From SXNM01 sp964586155 (GTDB taxonomy: Bacteria; Myxococcota_A; UBA9042), in contig CAZPHC010000013.1 of NCBI GenBank assembly GCA_964586155.1, positions 95,039-159,038 of the forward strand: a stretch of DNA of 64,000 bases, in the 5' to 3' direction. Positions 16,965-25,302 of the stretch are shown here, in pieces; within the stretch, counting starts at the first letter, position 1, and each line of letters opens with the position of its first letter. The position numbers and the translations under genes are program-made. The notes below the pieces were generated by a model. The model was not told where the DNA came from. It worked only from the letters and a program-made list of their open reading frames with translations, and made no database searches.

Positions 16965-18740
16965 ATGGTCTGGCAGGCATGGCTGACGGCGGGCATCGTG
17001 CTCGCCATGCTCGTTGCCATGGCGAGCGACCGGGCCAAGCCGGAGACCGCGATCGGCGCCGCCCTCGCCGCGCTGATCTTGTTCGGCCTGGTGCAGCCCG
17101 CGCGCGCGGTCGCCGGCTTCGCCAACGAAGGCGTGCTGACCATCGCGCTGCTCTACATCGTGGCAGCCGCGGTGCGGCGCTCGGGTGCCTTGGGCCCGAT
17201 CGTCGGCCTGGTGCTCGGGCGATCGGGTCGCCCCGGCATGGTGCTGCTGCGGCTGATGGCGCCGGTGGCCCTGGCGTCCGGCGTGCTCAACAATACGCCG
17301 CTGGTGGCGATGTTGCTGCCCGAGGTCCGGGCCTGGGCACGCAGGCACGGCGTCGCGCCGTCGCGGCTGCTGCTGCCGTTGTCGTACGCGGCCATCGTCG
17401 GCGGCCTGCTGACGGTGATGGGCACGAGCACCAACCTCGTGGTCAACGGCCTGCTCACCGAGGCCAACCTGCCGCCGATCGGCTTCACCGACATCGGCCG
17501 CATCGGCCTGCCGATCGCCGTCGGTGGCATCGCGCTGCTGGCCCTGGGTCATCGTTGGCTGCTGCCCGATCGGCCCGAGAGCGACGCGATCTTCGCCGAT
17601 CCGCGCGCCTTCACCACCGAGCTGATGGTCGAGAAGGACGGGCCGTTTGACGGTCGCGCCCTGATCGGCGCCAAGCTCGCGGACGGCAGCCCGCTGCTGC
17701 CGGTCGAGATCGCGCGCGACGGCCACGTGCTCGGCGCGCCGCGGCTCGACGAGATCCTGGTCGCGGGCGACCGCCTGATCATCGCCGGCGACGCCACGAC
17801 GGTCGTCGCCGCGAGTGCGACCGTCGGCCTGGGCAAGGTCGTCACGTCCGCGTTCGACGTGCATTCGCTGGGCGCCGAGCGCCAGCTGGTCGAGGTCGTC
17901 GTCAGCGACCAATGCCCGCTGGTCGGCGGCCGCGTCGGCGAGGGCAGCTTTCGCGCCAACTACGGCGCCGCGATCATCGCGATCGCCCGCCATGGCGAGC
18001 GGGTGCAGCGGGCGCGCGCCGGTGGTTGGGACCTGCTCGCGGGCGACACCCTGCTCGTCGAGGCCGGCTCGAACTTCGTCTCGACCTACCGCTTCCACCC
18101 GCACTTCCACGTCGTGCTCGGCGCCGCGGTCCAGGCGCCTGCACCCGGTTCGCACGCGATCATCGCGCTGGCGACGCTCGGCGCGATGGTCTCGCTCGCC
18201 TCGACCGGCGTCCTCAGCGTGTTCCAGGCCGCGATCGCGGCCTGCGTCGTGCTCTTCGTGGCGCGGGTGGTCGACCAGCGGGTGCTGCGCGAGAGCGTCG
18301 ACTTGCGCGTACTCTTCGCCATCGCGGCGGCGTTCGGCGTCGGCGCGGCGATCGACCAATCCGGCCTGGCGGCGCTGGCGGCGGACGGCATCGTCGGGCT
18401 CGCCGGCGATTCGCCCCGATTGGCGCTGGCCGCGGTCCTGATCGCGTCGGTCGTGGCGACCGAGATCTTGACCAACAACGCCGCCGCCGTGCTGATGCTG
18501 CCCCTGGCGCTGGCGACCGCCCACGATCTGCACTGTTCGTCGACGCCCTTCGCGGTCGCGGTGATGGTCGGTGCCTCGGCCAGCTTCGTCACGCCGACCG
18601 GCTACCAGACCAACCTGATGGTCTTCGGCCCTGGCGGCTACCGGTTCCTGGACTTCGTGCGCGCCGGATTGCCGATGAGCGTCATGGTCATCGTGGTCTC
18701 GATCTGGTTGCTGCCGCTGCTCTGGCCGCTCGCGCCCTGA
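16965..18740 (+). CDS. SLC13/DASS-family anion symporter with two TrkA-C (RCK_C) domains
   Basis: A 591-residue inner-membrane protein. Membrane segments fill residues 1-200, a soluble insert lies at about 205-385, and membrane segments resume to the end. The two half-repeats show family signatures: GVLNNTPLVAMLLPEV and VMGTSTNLVVNGLL in the first; EILTNNAAAVLMLPLA and VTPTGYQTNLMV in the second. The SNT-like TSTN and TGYQTN elements bind sodium and substrate in this family. The insert holds two TrkA-C-like regulatory domains (VLGAPRLDEILVAGDRLII and DLLAGDTLLVEAG). Such proteins carry sulfate, dicarboxylates or other anions; the substrate cannot be fixed from sequence. The ATG at 16965 is set by GGGGAGG upstream and by the hydrophobic first segment. 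The reading frame is open far upstream within sbcC, which is not meaningful. Confidence 0.88.
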   Translation: MVWQAWLTAGIVLAMLVAMASDRAKPETAIGAALAALILFGLVQPARAVAGFANEGVLTIALLYIVAAAVRRSGALGPIVGLVLGRSGRPGMVLLRLMAPVALASGVLNNTPLVAMLLPEVRAWARRHGVAPSRLLLPLSYAAIVGGLLTVMGTSTNLVVNGLLTEANLPPIGFTDIGRIGLPIAVGGIALLALGHRWLLPDRPESDAIFADPRAFTTELMVEKDGPFDGRALIGAKLADGSPLLPVEIARDGHVLGAPRLDEILVAGDRLIIAGDATTVVAASATVGLGKVVTSAFDVHSLGAERQLVEVVVSDQCPLVGGRVGEGSFRANYGAAIIAIARHGERVQRARAGGWDLLAGDTLLVEAGSNFVSTYRFHPHFHVVLGAAVQAPAPGSHAIIALATLGAMVSLASTGVLSVFQAAIAACVVLFVARVVDQRVLRESVDLRVLFAIAAAFGVGAAIDQSGLAALAADGIVGLAGDSPRLALAAVLIASVVATEILTNNAAAVLMLPLALATAHDLHCSSTPFAVAVMVGASASFVTPTGYQTNLMVFGPGGYRFLDFVRAGLPMSVMVIVVSIWLLPLLWPLAP

Positions 18741-18758
18741 TCGCTGGCTGCGGCGTAT

Positions 18759-18787
18759 TTGACCCGCACCGGGCGTGCGACGATCCT
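18759..18787 (+). promoter_or_regulatory. Candidate vegetative promoter of the parvulin-like lipoprotein
   Basis: TTGACC at 18759-18764, 17-base spacer, GATCCT at 18782-18787. Transcription would begin near 18794, after the first possible GTG start (18775), supporting the GTG at 18823. Confidence 0.45.
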
Positions 18788-18822
18788 GCGCCCCCGGGAC
18801 GACCCCTGGCGCGAGGGACGAC

Positions 18823-19977
18823 GTGACGACCGCGAGGCAAGCAGCGTTGGACGATCCCCAGGCGGGGCTCCCGCGCAGGCCACGGCGCGGCCTCCGCGCG
18901 CGGTCGGGGCGGGTGTTTTGCGGCGGCGGCGCGCGGGCTGTGCTCGCGGCCGGCTGCCGCGAGCGCAGCCAGCGCGGCATGCCTCCGCCGGAGCTCTTCG
19001 CCGCCGAAGCGGACACCGGCCGGCCGGCCAAGGCCGCCGAAGGCGCATCGTCGGCCCCGGCGCCCGCCGCGGGCGTCCCCGGAGCGGCCCCGGCCCCCGG
19101 GACCGGCGACGCGGACGCGGGGGCGGCGACGGCCGTGGCCGCCTCGACGGTCGGCGCGCCGCCGGTCGTTCCGGCCTCGGATGACCCCAGCTGCCCCGGC
19201 GACGGCGAAGATCCGGGCCGCTGTCCCCGGCTCGCGCCCGCCCCCGCCGCGAGCGTCACCATCGGCCAGGTGCTCATCGGCTGGAAGGGCTCGCTGCCCG
19301 ATCCCCGGGTCGAGCGTGACGCCGCAGCCGCCGAGGCGCTCGCCCGCGACCTGCTGCACCAGGCCCGACGGCCCGGCGCCGACCTGTTCGCGCTGGCGGC
19401 GCGGCATTCAGACGACTCCAGCGACGGCCTCTATGTCATCGACGACCAGAGCGCCGGCCGCTACGTCGGGCCGCTGGTCGAGCGCGCGCGTCGCCTCGGC
19501 ATCGGCCAGGTCGACCTCGTGCGCTCGCGCTTCGGCTGGCATGTGCTGCAGCGGCTGGCCGACGGCAGCCAGGCGCCGCAACGGCGACCGGTCGACCTCT
19601 GCGACGGTCCGTGCCCGCTGCCGGCCGAGCGCGCGACCTCGTGCCCGGGCCGTGACGTCGCCAGCGCCGCCGAGGTGGACGTCGATACGCTCTGGGTCGG
19701 CTGGCGTGGCAGCCCGGGCGCCGGCCGCAGGGAGCGCAGCCGCGACGAAGCCCGCGCCCTGGCGATCGAGCTCTGCCACGCTGCCCGTGCCGAGGGGGCC
19801 TCGTTCGACGCCGTGCGCGCGCGGCATCCCGACGATCCCGGCGACGGCCGCCGCGTGGTGCGCGCCGACTCGGACCTCGCGACGCCCTATCTGCGCATGG
19901 CGCTCGCCCTCGGCGTCGACGCCGTGGCCGTGGTCGAGACGGTTCACGGCTTCCACGTCCTGCATCGACGGCGCTGA
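18823..19977 (+). CDS. Predicted lipoprotein with tandem parvulin-like (PpiC rotamase) domains
   Basis: A 384-residue protein using a GTG start after GAGGG; an earlier GTG at 18775 is in frame but lies upstream of the predicted transcript start. The N-terminus is Arg-rich and ends in a lipobox-like VLAAGC (Cys45), although its hydrophobic core is short. A Pro/Ala/Gly linker runs to about residue 140. Residues 145-250 match parvulin-type rotamases: SVTIGQVLIGWKG, ADLFALAARHSDD, then GIGQVDLVRSRFGWHVLQRL. Residues 275-384 repeat the same plan in weaker form (LWVGWRGSPG, ASFDAVRARHPDDPGDG, VVETVHGFHVLHRR). The second copy lacks several positions and may be structural. It is likely a periplasmic, membrane-anchored folding factor or peptide-binding protein for secreted proteins. 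Confidence 0.65.
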   Translation: MTTARQAALDDPQAGLPRRPRRGLRARSGRVFCGGGARAVLAAGCRERSQRGMPPPELFAAEADTGRPAKAAEGASSAPAPAAGVPGAAPAPGTGDADAGAATAVAASTVGAPPVVPASDDPSCPGDGEDPGRCPRLAPAPAASVTIGQVLIGWKGSLPDPRVERDAAAAEALARDLLHQARRPGADLFALAARHSDDSSDGLYVIDDQSAGRYVGPLVERARRLGIGQVDLVRSRFGWHVLQRLADGSQAPQRRPVDLCDGPCPLPAERATSCPGRDVASAAEVDVDTLWVGWRGSPGAGRRERSRDEARALAIELCHAARAEGASFDAVRARHPDDPGDGRRVVRADSDLATPYLRMALALGVDAVAVVETVHGFHVLHRRR

Positions 19978-19992
19978 TCGCCCTGCGTCGTC

Positions 19993-20016
19993 GTGGTCAG
20001 CGGGTAGGTTGACCAC
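19993..20016 (+). other. Inverted repeat overlapping the pheS promoter
   Basis: GTGGTCA at 19993-19999 and its reverse complement TGACCAC at 20010-20016. Allowing a G-U pair, the RNA stem extends to nine pairs around GGGTAG. It covers the pheS -35 hexamer, so it could be an operator, or the 3' hairpin of the upstream gene. Confidence 0.4.
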
Positions 20017-20037
20017 CGCGACCGCGCCGCAGACAAT
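20009..20037 (+). promoter_or_regulatory. Candidate vegetative promoter of the pheST operon
   Basis: TTGACC at 20009-20014, 17-base spacer, GACAAT at 20032-20037. The start near 20044 leaves a 36-base leader. This is the best -10 match among the plus-strand promoters of this type in the window. Confidence 0.5.
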
Positions 20038-20079
20038 CCCGGCCGCCGCGGACCCGCCGTCCGCGCGTTCGGAGCCGCC

Positions 20080-21192
20080 ATGACCGCCGCGCCCCCCGCA
20101 CCCACCGCCAGCGACGCCCCGAGCTGGCAAGGCGAGATCGACGCGCTCGTCGCTTCGCTGGTCGAGGCCGCGGCCTCTGCTGCCGACGCCGCCGCGCTGC
20201 GTGAGCTCGAGGTCGAGGCCCTGGGCAAGAAGGGCAGCGTCACCGCCCTGATGAAGCGCGTCGGCACGCTGCCCGGCCCCGAGCGCCGCGACTACGGCGC
20301 AGCTGCCGGTGCCGCCCGCAGCAGCGTCGAGGCCGCGATCGCGGCCCGTTCGAGCGCACTCGCTGCCGCCGCGCTCGAAGCCGAGCTCGCCGACCGCAGC
20401 TTTGACGAGACGATGCCCGGGGCGCCGCCGCCGGCGGGCGCCGTCCACCCGTTGGCCCTGGTGCAGCGCGACCTCGAGGACGTGTTCTCGAGCATGGGCT
20501 TCCACGTGCTCGACTACCCCGAGGTCGACAGCGAGTTCAGCAACTTCGAGGCGTTGAACATCCCCAGCTGGCATCCGGCGCGCGACATGCAGGACACGTT
20601 CTGGCTGCAGCCAGCGACCGAGGGCGCCACCGCGCACCTGCTGCGCACCCATACCTCGGCCGGCCAGGTGCGCACGATGCACGCGCTGACGCCGCCGTTC
20701 CGGGCCGTGTTTCCGGGCCGCGTCTTCCGCTACGAGGCGGTCGACGCCAGCCACGAGCATACCTTCCATCAGGTCGAGGGCCTGATGATCGACCGCGCGC
20801 CGCCGCACGGCCCGGGCGTGTCGGTCGGTCACCTGCTCGACGCGATGCGCACGCTGCTCTCGGCCATCTTCGGCGAGGAGGTGAAGGTGCGGCTGCGGCC
20901 GGGCTACTTCCCCTTCGTCGAGCCGGGCTTCGAGCTCGACATCAGCTGCCGCGTCTGTGGCGGCGGCGGCTGCTCGGTGTGCAAGCAGTCGGGCTGGCTC
21001 GAGCTGCTGCCGTGTGGCCTCGTCCACCCCAACGTGCTGCGCATGGGCGGCCTCGACCCTGACCAATGGCAGGGCTGGGCGTTCGGCCTCGGCCTGTCGC
21101 GCCTGGTGATGATGCGCTACGGCGTCGGCGACATCCGCTTGTTGCTCGGCGGCGACGCCCGTTTTGTCGAGCCCTTCGCCCCCGGCGCCTGA
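20080..21192 (+). CDS. pheS: Phenylalanyl-tRNA synthetase alpha subunit
   Basis: A 370-residue class II synthetase subunit that activates phenylalanine and charges tRNA-Phe as an alpha2-beta2 enzyme with PheT. The N-terminal 90 residues form the tRNA-binding coiled coil (LEVEALGKKGSVTALMK). The catalytic core follows: PLALVQRDLEDVFSSMGF, HPARDMQDTFW, LRTHTSAGQVRTM (motif 2 region), HTFHQVEGLMID, and motif 3 GWAFGLGLSRLVMMRYGV. A CRVCGGGGCSVCK segment, common in bacterial PheS, is present. Length is slightly above the usual 330-350 because of an Ala-rich N-terminus. GGAG precedes the ATG. It is followed after 73 bases by pheT. Confidence 0.97.
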   Translation: MTAAPPAPTASDAPSWQGEIDALVASLVEAAASAADAAALRELEVEALGKKGSVTALMKRVGTLPGPERRDYGAAAGAARSSVEAAIAARSSALAAAALEAELADRSFDETMPGAPPPAGAVHPLALVQRDLEDVFSSMGFHVLDYPEVDSEFSNFEALNIPSWHPARDMQDTFWLQPATEGATAHLLRTHTSAGQVRTMHALTPPFRAVFPGRVFRYEAVDASHEHTFHQVEGLMIDRAPPHGPGVSVGHLLDAMRTLLSAIFGEEVKVRLRPGYFPFVEPGFELDISCRVCGGGGCSVCKQSGWLELLPCGLVHPNVLRMGGLDPDQWQGWAFGLGLSRLVMMRYGVGDIRLLLGGDARFVEPFAPGA

Positions 21193-21265
21193 CGCCGCGG
21201 CCACGGCCGCGACCTGATCCCACCGCTGCTCGGCCGCTGTCCGAGCGCCTCGTTCGGAGCCCTGC

Positions 21266-24067
21266 ATGTTCGTCTCTTGGCGTTGGATCAGCGAGATGGT
21301 CGACACCGACGGCGTCGATCCGCGCACGTTCGTCGACCGCTTCATCCTCGCCGTGGCCGAGATCGAAGGCGTCGTCGAGATCGGCCCCGGCCTCGAGCAG
21401 GTCCTGGTCGGCAAGGTCGTCGCCGTCGCACCGCATCCGGCGGCCGACAAGCTCCGCCTGGCCGACGTCGACCTGGGCGCGCGTGGCATGGTCCAGGTCG
21501 TCTGCGGCGCGCCCGACCTCGCGGTCGGCATGGTCGTGCCGTTCGTGCCGCCGGGCGTGACGCTGCCGAGCGGCATCGAGGTCCGCGACGGCGAGGTCCG
21601 CGGCGTGCGCTCGCCCGGCATGTTGGCCTCGGAGAAGGATCTCGGCCTCTCGGACGAGCACGGCGGCTTGCTGCAGCTCGACGGCTGCGACGCCGCGCCC
21701 GGCACGCCCCTGCTCGACGCCGTGCCGATCGCCGACGTGCTGTACGAGATCGACAACAAGAGCGTGACGCATCGGCCCGACCTCTGGGGCCACGTCGGCA
21801 TGGCCCGCGAGGTCGCGGCCCTGCTGGAGCGGCCGCTGCGCCTGCCGTCGACCGAGGTCGTGTTTGGCGACGCAGCCCCGCTGGCCGGAGGCGTCACGGT
21901 CGCCGCGCGCGCCGATTGCCCGCGCTACCTCGCGGCCCGCTTCGCCGGCGTCGCCGTCGCGCCGTCGCCCGTGGCGACCCGGCTGCGCCTGCGTTGCCTG
22001 GGCGTGCGCCCGGTCAGCAACGTCGTCGACGCGACCAACCTCGTGATGCTCGAGACCGGCAACCCGCTGCACGCGTTCGACGCCCGCTTCGTCCGCGGCC
22101 AGACCATCGCCGTGCGCCGCGCGACCGAGGGCGAGGCGCTGACCACCCTCGACGGCGTCGCGCGCCGCTTGACCGCCGAGGACGTCGTGATCGCCGACGG
22201 CGAGGGCCCCGTCGCGCTGGCCGGCATCATGGGCGGCGGCGACTCGGAGATCCGCGACAGCACGACCGAGGTCGTGCTCGAGGCGGCGAACTTCGACGGC
22301 GCGCGCATCCGCAAGACCAGCGCCCGGCTCGGCCTGCGCTCGGAGAGCTCGGCGCGCTTCGAGAAGAGCCTCGACCCCGAGACCGCGGCTTTCGCTGCGC
22401 GCCGCTTCGCCGTCGTGCTGCAGCAGCTCTGCCCGGGCGCGACCGTCGTCTCGCGCCTGGTCGACGTCGGCCCGCACGCCGAGGCGCCGCGGCCGCTGCC
22501 CGTCATCCACACCCACCGCGCCTACCTGCGCCAACGCCTGGGCCTCAGCGAGCAGCTGCTGCCCGACGCGGCGGTCGACGCGACGCTCGGCCGCCTCGGC
22601 TTCGGCGTCGATGGCGGCTCCGGCCAGCCGATCGCCGTGACCGTGCCAAGCTTCCGCGCTGGCCGCGACGTCGGCATGGTCGATGACCTGGTCGAGGAGC
22701 TCGGCCGGCAATACGGCTACGATCGCGTGCCCTCGTCGACGATGCTCGCCCCGGCCGTGCCGGCGCCGCTGCCGCCGATGCGCCGGCTCGAGCGGGCGAT
22801 GCGCTCGGTCTGCGCGCTGGGCCGTGGCCTGCACGAGGTGCACCAGTACTCGTTCGACCACGAGCCGACGCGCAGCCGCCTCGGCCTGCAGTCGCGCGAC
22901 GCCGCCGGCGCCGAGCTGCCGCGGCTGCACCTGCGCAACACGCTCTCGTCCGAGCATGTGGCGCTGCGCCGCGACGTCGCCAGCGGGCTGCTCGCGGCGC
23001 TCGAGCGCAACCTCGCCCACGGCGGCAAGCGCGATCTGGCGCAGAAGGGCCTGCGCGTCGGACTGTTCGAGCTCGGTCGCGCCTACCTGCCCGAGCAGAT
23101 CGGCCCGGACGGCCCGGATCTCGGCGTCCCAGCGCCGCTGCGCGCCTCGGCCAGCGCCGGCGATCGCGCCCGCTACCTCGAGCTGCTCGGACCGGCCCTC
23201 GCCGCCGACGCCCAAGCCGCCGCCGCGCGCGCGACGCCGCTGCCGCTCGAGCCGCGCCGGCTGGCCATCGCCCTCGGCGAGCGTCTCGGCGGCGGTGAGG
23301 GCGCGGCCCCGCCGGCCGCCGTCTCGAGCGCGCTCTGGCGCCAGGCCGTGGGCGCGGTCGAGGCGATCTGCGCCGCGCTCGGTCTGGCCGCGCCGCTGCT
23401 TCGCGCCGCCCATCGCGCCGATCTCGACGCCCTGACCGCCGAGCGGCCCGCCAGCGCCGTCGACGCCGCCCCGGGCTGGCTGCATCCGGCGCGGCACGCC
23501 CTGATCGTCGCGCGGCCGGGCGATGCTGCGGGGCCGGGCGATACCTTGGCGCGGGGCGCCGCCGCCGTCCGCGTCGGCGTGATCTCGATGCTGCACCCGC
23601 AGGCGCGGCGCGCGCTCGAGGTCGAGGCCGAGGTCGTGCTGGTCGAGCTCGATCTCGACGCGCTGCTGCCGCTGCAGGCGCGCAAGCGTCGCGCGGGGCG
23701 GCCACCGCGGCTGCCCGGCAGCGCGTTTGACGTCACGGTGCCCGTGCGCCTCGACGTCGGCGCCGACCTCGTGCGCAGCCGCGCCGAGGCGGCGTTGCGC
23801 GCGTTCGCCGCCGACGCCTGCGAAGGGGCCGAGATCCTGGGCTCCTGGCAGGGCGAGACGGCGGCCCAGCTCGCGACGCATCCGCGCGCCGTGACGCTGC
23901 GGCTGCACCTGCGCCGCGACGACCGCAGCTTGACCGACGCCGAGATCCAGGCCGCGCGCGCCGCGGTGGTGCAGGGCCTCGTCGACTGGCAGGATGGCGG
24001 CGCGTTGAGCCCGGTGGAGCCGATGTTGGCCCAACGGCTCGGCCTGGTCGCCGGAGCCGGGGCATGA
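21266..24067 (+). CDS. pheT: Phenylalanyl-tRNA synthetase beta subunit
   Basis: A 933-residue subunit, longer than the common 790-800. Domains in order: N-terminal catalytic-like start (MFVSWRWISEMVD), tRNA-binding OB domain (VLVGKVVAVAPHPAADKLRLADVD), B3/B4 editing region (NVVDATNLVMLETGNPLHAFD, IMGGGDSEI), B5 region, inactive class II core (HEVHQYSFDH, LLAALERNLAHGG), and an FDX-ACB anticodon-binding domain at the end (AFDVTVPVRLDVGADLV). The extra residues sit mainly between the core and FDX-ACB, about residues 600-760, in an Ala/Arg-rich stretch. GGAGCCCTGC precedes the ATG. The stop overlaps the next gene's start by four bases (ATGA), tying a synthetase operon to a glycosyltransferase set. 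Confidence 0.96.
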   Translation: MFVSWRWISEMVDTDGVDPRTFVDRFILAVAEIEGVVEIGPGLEQVLVGKVVAVAPHPAADKLRLADVDLGARGMVQVVCGAPDLAVGMVVPFVPPGVTLPSGIEVRDGEVRGVRSPGMLASEKDLGLSDEHGGLLQLDGCDAAPGTPLLDAVPIADVLYEIDNKSVTHRPDLWGHVGMAREVAALLERPLRLPSTEVVFGDAAPLAGGVTVAARADCPRYLAARFAGVAVAPSPVATRLRLRCLGVRPVSNVVDATNLVMLETGNPLHAFDARFVRGQTIAVRRATEGEALTTLDGVARRLTAEDVVIADGEGPVALAGIMGGGDSEIRDSTTEVVLEAANFDGARIRKTSARLGLRSESSARFEKSLDPETAAFAARRFAVVLQQLCPGATVVSRLVDVGPHAEAPRPLPVIHTHRAYLRQRLGLSEQLLPDAAVDATLGRLGFGVDGGSGQPIAVTVPSFRAGRDVGMVDDLVEELGRQYGYDRVPSSTMLAPAVPAPLPPMRRLERAMRSVCALGRGLHEVHQYSFDHEPTRSRLGLQSRDAAGAELPRLHLRNTLSSEHVALRRDVASGLLAALERNLAHGGKRDLAQKGLRVGLFELGRAYLPEQIGPDGPDLGVPAPLRASASAGDRARYLELLGPALAADAQAAAARATPLPLEPRRLAIALGERLGGGEGAAPPAAVSSALWRQAVGAVEAICAALGLAAPLLRAAHRADLDALTAERPASAVDAAPGWLHPARHALIVARPGDAAGPGDTLARGAAAVRVGVISMLHPQARRALEVEAEVVLVELDLDALLPLQARKRRAGRPPRLPGSAFDVTVPVRLDVGADLVRSRAEAALRAFAADACEGAEILGSWQGETAAQLATHPRAVTLRLHLRRDDRSLTDAEIQAARAAVVQGLVDWQDGGALSPVEPMLAQRLGLVAGAGA

Positions 24068-25302
24068 CGGGAGCCTACCTGCCGCGCGTGCTCTACCTCT
24101 CGGGGCCGATCGAGCCGCCGTGGACGCGCTCGGACAAGAACCTGGTGCGCGATGTCGCGGTTGGCCTGACGCGCTACCAGGGCAGGGTGATGACGCACGA
24201 AGGCGTCGTCGGCGCGCTGCCGCCCCACGTCGAGACCGAGCCCGCATGGGGTCCGCGCGTGGCCGGCGATACGCCGATCGGCCGCCGGCTGGGCCTGTTC
24301 GGTCGGCTGCTGCACGCCAGCGACGTGCAGCTCGTGCACCTGTTCTGGCCGGCCGACCCGCTGGTGGCCCAGGTCGTCGGCCTCGGTGCCCGCGCCCGCG
24401 GCCTGCCGGTGATCCACACCCTGGTCCGCGCGCCGCGCAACACGCTCGGCATCACGCGCATGATCGCCGGCGAGCCGGTGGTGGCGCTGACCCGGACGAC
24501 GATGCGGCGCGTGCAGGGCGACGGCGTCGTCGACGCGGTCTACATCCCGCATGGTGTGCCGCTCTCGCCGCTCGGCGTGCTGGCGCCGGAGCAGCGGGCC
24601 GCGCTCTCGCGCCGGCTGCGGGCGCGCCACGGCATCCCGCCGGACGTGCCGCTGGTGCTCTACGCCGGCGACTACCGCCACCGCTACGCTGCGCGCACGG
24701 TGGCGGCGGTGCTGCCGCGCGTCGTGCGCGAGATCGACTGCCACTTCGTCCTGGCCTGTCGCCTGCTCGACGACAGCGACCGCGAGGAGGAGGCGCGGAT
24801 CCGCGAGGCGGTCGGCGCCGACGGCCTCAGCCGGCACGTCAGCTTCCTCAACGTCATCGACGATCTGCGCGAGCTGATGGCCGTCAGCGACGTGCAGATC
24901 TTCCCGGCCGACAGCGTCGACGAGCGCATGGACATGCCGCGCGTGCTGCTCGAGGGCATGGCCGAGGGCCTGGCGACGGTCGTCACCAACAAATCGCCCT
25001 TCGAGGAGCTGGTCGAGCCGGGGGCCGCGATCGGCGTGCCGTCGATGCAGCCCGTCGCCATCGCCAGCGCCGTGGTCGAGCTGCTGCGCGACGACGCCCG
25101 CCGCACCGCCCTGGGCGAGGCCGGCCGCCGCCTGATCGAGGCCCGCTACTCGGTGCGCTCGGTGATCGACAGCTACGAGACGCTCTACGATCGCGTGCTC
25201 GACGGCGGCGCCGCCACCGGGCCCACGCAGAGTCGCAGCGCCTTGCGCCGCACGGGCGAGCGCATCGTCGCCCTGCGCCGCCGCAGCGGGGCGGGCTCAT
25301 GA
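24064..25302 (+). CDS. Glycosyltransferase, GT4-like (GT-B fold)
   Basis: A 412-residue protein with the two-domain GT-B outline. The N-terminal domain has LYLSGPIEPPWTRSDKNLVRDV and a segment, LLHASDVQLVHLFWPADPL, suggesting it reads an acceptor near the membrane. The C-terminal donor domain has VPLVLYAGDYRHR, VSFLNVIDDLRELMAVSDVQIFPA and VLLEGMAEGLATVVTN, matching the nucleotide-sugar site of GT4 enzymes. The EX7E-like element is PRVLLEGMAEG, where only part of the usual pair is seen. No membrane segment is found. It begins inside the pheT stop and ends inside the start of the hydrolase (ATGA), so all three are probably co-translated. Donor and acceptor are unknown; envelope glycan or lipid glycosylation is plausible. 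Confidence 0.8.
   Translation: MTGAYLPRVLYLSGPIEPPWTRSDKNLVRDVAVGLTRYQGRVMTHEGVVGALPPHVETEPAWGPRVAGDTPIGRRLGLFGRLLHASDVQLVHLFWPADPLVAQVVGLGARARGLPVIHTLVRAPRNTLGITRMIAGEPVVALTRTTMRRVQGDGVVDAVYIPHGVPLSPLGVLAPEQRAALSRRLRARHGIPPDVPLVLYAGDYRHRYAARTVAAVLPRVVREIDCHFVLACRLLDDSDREEEARIREAVGADGLSRHVSFLNVIDDLRELMAVSDVQIFPADSVDERMDMPRVLLEGMAEGLATVVTNKSPFEELVEPGAAIGVPSMQPVAIASAVVELLRDDARRTALGEAGRRLIEARYSVRSVIDSYETLYDRVLDGGAATGPTQSRSALRRTGERIVALRRRSGAGS

Noticed and set aside
12703..16980. A long minus-strand open frame opposite sbcD-sbcC
   Set aside because: The plus strand encodes SbcC with all motifs intact; the antisense frame has no motif or ribosome-binding site.
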